DNA of 22,599 bases from Conoideocrella luteorostrata. Lineage: Eukaryota; Ascomycota; Sordariomycetes; Hypocreales; Clavicipitaceae. Positions 18,820 through 22,599 of this stretch are shown here, one piece after another. Below the pieces are notes generated by a model, which was not told where the DNA came from, did no database searches, and saw nothing but the letters and a program-made list of their open reading frames with translations. A program made the position numbers and the translations under genes. Positions within the stretch are counted from its first letter, which is position 1; the number at the start of each line of letters is the position of its first letter. The DNA is taken from the NCBI GenBank assembly GCA_032433595.1, contig JASWJB010000492.1, positions 1-22,599 of the forward strand, read 5' to 3'.

Positions 18820-21744
18820 TCAACCCACAACCGCATCAGAGATCGCGCCCCAGCTCTTTATCAAATCTTTCCCCGAAAAGAAGCTCACCGGCGATATGAA
18901 GTAAGACCGATTGCCCATATCATGCGACATTCTTGTTAGTACATTCACCATTCCTGTCCTCGTCCAAGCCCTGCTCATCTCCTTAGGTAGCCTCATCTCT
19001 TCGTCTCTCATCCCTACACCAACAAACTCCAATACCATCGCGATCAACCCTGCTGCCACCGCTATGGCAACAGAAGAACCCGATTTAGGTACCTCGCCAG
19101 CGACACTGCTCAGCCATGCCGAAGGGACGTCTTTCCCAACGGTGCCGAACACGATGGGACCATGGGGATCGACGGCTGGGTTAGAGTCGCTGAAAGCGCC
19201 GTTGTGATTGGTCTCCCGAACCGATATCACAGAGTCGAGAGCCGCAGGGAAGGTCTCGCGCCGATTTCCACCGGAATTTGATGCAGCTGCCAAGAAGAGG
19301 AGTTGGTTGTTCCGGGCGAGTTGAGCGGTCAGTAGCGCTGTGGTAATAAGCGGGATCTCTTCAGGGAAGCCAAATGCCATAGAGATGATATCTGCCTCAG
19401 CCTCTGTGGCAGCCCAAGTGATGGCCTGAGCGATGTTGTCGGCCGAGTTTTGAAGACCAGCGCGGTCTTTGGCGATGCGAGCAACATAAATGTCGGCTGT
19501 AGGTGCCACCTTCATGATGAGTGCCAAGGTATGGGTGCCATGGCCGCTGCTGTCAACGGGCGTCGAGCTACTCTCCGCATAATCCTTCCAGCCTTTGATG
19601 CGACGTTTGCGTTCTTTGAACGTAAAGAACATCGTATCTCCGTCGTATCCAGTGTCCAGCACGGCAATACGAACCGGTCGACCACGTTCTTTCGATTTTC
19701 GACTCTTTTTGAGTTCACGGATAGAGGCATTAATGGAAGATATATCGTCGAGCCACTGAGCGGACGCTTGCGTGTTCGTGTTGCCTTGGTCTTTCTGTGA
19801 TATCAAGGATTCCACAGGTGCGGCAGCAGGAAGTTTGACAACACGATCGGGGGAGCGGGACATGTCTATTGGATCGATGATGTGCAGGTTCTCTGCAAAG
19901 CCGAGATTCTTGAGGAGGCGTTCGAGTGGTTGCACAACAGAGCTGTACACCATGGCCTTGCGGGCGAAGACGTCCGTCTCAATATTGGACGTCGTACTCT
20001 CGGCAGTCTGGTCGTCGGGCTTGTAATTGAGGCAGCTAAGGATGGCTTTGCGGTAGTCGGGAAAGTCAAAGTCCTTTCGCAGACGGCTTCGCTTGGTATA
20101 TCGCCGGGTCATTGTCCAGGATTCGTTCAGGTTGGCTTCAATAGACCCTTGGTCTTCCATAACAAGCCCGCTACCTTGTGCGATCTCAAGAAGGATCATA
20201 CAGAGAGCTAGCAGTCTGGGGTATCTGTAGATGACAGAGTAAGAGTCGCAGTACTCCATCGGCGGTTCTGTCCCTTGATCGATGAAATCAATAGCCAGGT
20301 ATGGCCTTGATGCGAACAGAGCGCCATCAGTCTTCGATATCTCCGTACCGGAGTCACTGACAACGCTTTCATTATCGTCATCCCCATCCAGCGGCGACTC
20401 TCGCAAGAAGTGAATCGAATCGCTTGACCAAGCACAGGACATCCACGGCGAGTCGTAATACTGCCAGAATGACCGTGCTAGGATGTATGCCAAAACCAAT
20501 TTCATCCGGTTCGATAGCTTGCACTGTGCCATGACTTCGCGCAGCGACATGCTCGATCCGGGGCCAATCTGCTGCTTCAGCGGAGCTCCATCATATAACT
20601 GATGAAGTTCCTCGTCCTGAACGCGGCAGCAGATACGTGAACCGATGCGTGTTTTGACGAGCCGGCAGAACGATTCTGGCAGGATGAGCCTCGAGCGCTC
20701 GCGCTCGGACATTTCCGATTTGGGTGAACCCGCAGATGATTGGATAGCAAAGCTCGTCGACGTCTCTTCGTGATAGTGCACTGCTTTTCTAGCTTTCTTG
20801 CGCCTGATGGTGGTCAGCCGGGGTCCCACTTGATCATACAAGTCACTCACATGGCAACACGCATTTGCAGCTCTTGCCAGTGATCCGACACTATAGGCGT
20901 AGCGGCAAAGAGCATATCGAAGGCGATGCATCCGTCAATTTTGGTCATCTTGTCGTTCAATCTCAGCCTGGCATGATGTCCCCTTCTAACAGCTGCGCCT
21001 GGCCCGCCCTTCCAAGTACACGTGCAGAGCGAATGTGATTTGAGCACAGAGTAGAGAGCAGTATTGACATGCGTCGGGTAGGCATCCGGAGTTTCCTCAT
21101 CGGTCGCCTTCTTGCGGCGGCTTTCGTTGTCATCATCCACAGCCATAACGATTTCAGCGAAACGCTGGAGCTTCTTGAGATACTGGTCGCGGATATCTTG
21201 GCGTGCCTTGCAGAATGCAAGGATGCCCCGGCGTGCTTGCTCCTCGGCCTGTTTCTGGCTCCAGCGCTGGAAGAAGGAGGTGTTGAGGAGTTCCTCCAGG
21301 AGAGATGTATGAGCGCTAGGCCGATTGGGCCACTGGTGAAGTGTCAATACTCAGCCGTATACTAATGTGATCAGGAGATTTCACAGCACGATATTCGCGG
21401 CAGCAATCATGCAAGTTCGCCAAGGTTCAACGATCGGAAGACTGTCTAAGAAAAGTACCTACTGAGCAAACATATTCCAAGTCATCCAGCAACTTTGGCA
21501 GCCTTCGCTGCAGCTTGGGTAATTGATGAACTCCCGCCGCGTTTAGGACGCTCTTCGCAATCAACAAATTCGCAGCCAGGCAGCCCGCAGCGCACACCTT
21601 GTTCCTCGCAGCCAAGTCAGCCGCAATCATAGCGGTCTTGGCCAGCGCATCCTTGGCGAAGTCCAGCACTCGGGCATCGTTGCTCTCCTTGTCGTCGCCG
21701 TAGTCGTCGTCTTCGAAGAGACGCGCGCGTCGCGTAGGCGCCAT
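18820..21744 (-). CDS. Subtilisin-like (S8) protease with DUF7580-like N-terminal half (HET-Q2-like)
   Basis: Predicted 915 residues. Exons 21744-21463, 21332-20851 and 20803-18820; introns 130 bp (GTAGGT to ACCAG) and 47 bp (GTGAGT to ATCAG, branch-like CTGAC), both keeping frame. The N-terminal half shows features of the fungal DUF7580-type domain: LVLAYILARSFWQYYDSPW (about 358-376), RPYLAIDF (421-428), and a YPRLLALCMILLEIAQG helix (449-465). The S8 domain follows: Asp638 in IAVLDTGYD, His676 in SSGHGTHT, oxyanion Asn764 in AAASNSGGN and Ser832 in SGSSVAIA, so the triad is intact. No signal peptide is seen, so it is probably cytosolic. This matches HET-Q2, the protease that cleaves the gasdermin HET-Q1, and a gasdermin-like gene lies downstream on the same strand. 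Whether it cleaves that protein is inference. Confidence 0.85.
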
Positions 21745-22563
21745 TATCGCCTGCTTCAGAGAAGCATACAGGCTGAAGACGACCCAGCGGCACGGAACGA
21801 GACGGTGGGGTGAGCGCGCGACGTCGTTGCGGGTGGAGAGGTGTCAGCTTGGTGCGGGGAAACAGGGTCCAGGCTGAGACGCCGCGCTGAAGCGCTCAAC
21901 AGTTTCCCCTCGACTACTCCGTACGGAGTAGTGTAGCTATTTAGTTACTCCGTGGTTAACCTCGGCACTAGACTTCTTGAGAAGCAATTCTCGACTAAGC
22001 CTAGCCGGATAAACTCCGGATGAACGAAATAACGCTTTCTTCATCTCTTAAGGCCACATTTAAGTTCCTAATAGGGATCCATAGCCAATCAAGAGTAGAT
22101 CGTTTTAAGATACTTATTGTGCCTGCTAATTTATACCTAAAAAAAAGTACTGACAAGCATTAACAGTCCTACAAAGAGCTACACTGTAAGTCGCACGGCA
22201 CTAGCGGCTGTTAAGGTCACTCAAGGTCATCCGTCATGACAGGAGCGCAGTGGGTCCTGGCACGGGAGTGTGGCCTTACACAGTCATCAAAGAGATAAGT
22301 TAGCAGCACACCACCAAAGGTTGTCCAAATCCGGTGAAATAATTGCAGATACCGCTCCTGTGGTCGTAAGATATTCTTCTGAGCAAATGATACCGTGCTT
22401 CGTTTCACAGGGGCCACGGTTCCCAATTGAACAGGCACATCAACAGGTCTGTGGAATGGTCGTAGGGCAGAGTGTCACAATGTGAGCAGCTATGGATTTC
22501 TGAATGTGTGGAATTGTCCTTGTATTCTATCTAATATGACGAGGAATTAGACCTCTTCTTATA
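21745..22563. other. Upstream region of the protease gene and right flank
   Basis: GC-rich near the protease start (likely promoter and 5' UTR), AT-rich beyond about 22040. Apart from the palindrome at 21913 I see no gene or RNA; short open frames near 22217-22485 overlap on both strands and resemble no family. Confidence 0.45.
21913..21932. repeat. Perfect 20-bp palindrome centred on CCGTACGG
   Basis: ACTACTCCGTACGGAGTAGT equals its own reverse complement. It lies about 170-190 bases upstream of the protease ATG. Imperfect or half copies occur near 7799-7817 and 18389-18399. I have seen such TACGGAGTA motifs dispersed in many filamentous fungal genomes; whether this one is a protein-binding site or repeat debris is unknown. 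Confidence 0.7.
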
Positions 22564-22599
22564 GATGACTACTATCTATGAATTCCGTCATCGGNCCCG
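22564..22599. repeat. Terminal direct repeat, right copy (with N)
   Basis: Same 36 bases as 1-36, with N at 22595 where the left copy has A. If the overlap is real, the sequence closes to about 22,563 bp. Confidence 0.9.

Noticed and set aside
1..22599. CRISPR arrays, rRNA genes, bacterial operons
   Set aside because: No regularly spaced repeats or rRNA sequence; the spliced genes show a fungal nuclear origin.

Overview
The window looks like nuclear DNA of a filamentous ascomycete (Pezizomycotina). The genes carry short introns of 47-130 bp with GTGAGT/GTAAGT-type donors and CAG/TAG acceptors. The families present are fungal: a gasdermin-like protein, a subtilisin with a DUF7580-like N-terminal half, a C2H2/TPR protein, and atypical SDRs with FxxxK in place of YxxxK. 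Long AT-rich stretches with transposon debris separate the genes. I cannot name a genus.

Layout. 1-1000: mostly non-coding, with a possible broken minus-strand gene at 403-849. 1019-2553: a 3-carboxymuconate cycloisomerase-like lyase with two introns. 2554-5761: a gene desert with a 0.5-kb foldback (MITE-like) element and a tRNA-like relic. 5762-6663: a secreted trypsin with one apparent frameshift. 6664-8281: a degenerate LTR-like copy. 8282-8791: a MAPEG membrane protein. 9222-10125 (minus) and 10754-11565 (plus): two related, divergently transcribed SDR-like genes with a tandemly duplicated ~140-bp segment between them. The plus-strand SDR has lost the cofactor and catalytic motifs.

12470-13330, 14647-18264 and 18820-21744 are three minus-strand genes. 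They encode a fungal gasdermin-like pore former, a large protein with a fungal N-terminal regulatory domain, C2H2 fingers and a TPR-like C-terminus (two apparent frameshifts), and a 915-residue protein with a DUF7580-like N-terminal half and an intact subtilisin (S8) domain. A gasdermin near a subtilisin is the arrangement of the HET-Q1/HET-Q2 (and rcd-1-type) regulated cell-death systems of fungi, where the protease cleaves the gasdermin to release a membrane-active fragment. This is the most interesting feature of the window. A solo-LTR-like sequence (13843-14418) lies between the gasdermin and the other two genes.

Two technical signals matter. The first 36 bases recur at the very end (22564-22599, with an N at 22595), so the sequence may close into a circle of about 22.56 kb or may end in a shared repeat. 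Three small indels break otherwise conserved reading frames, so sequence error must be separated from real pseudogenisation.
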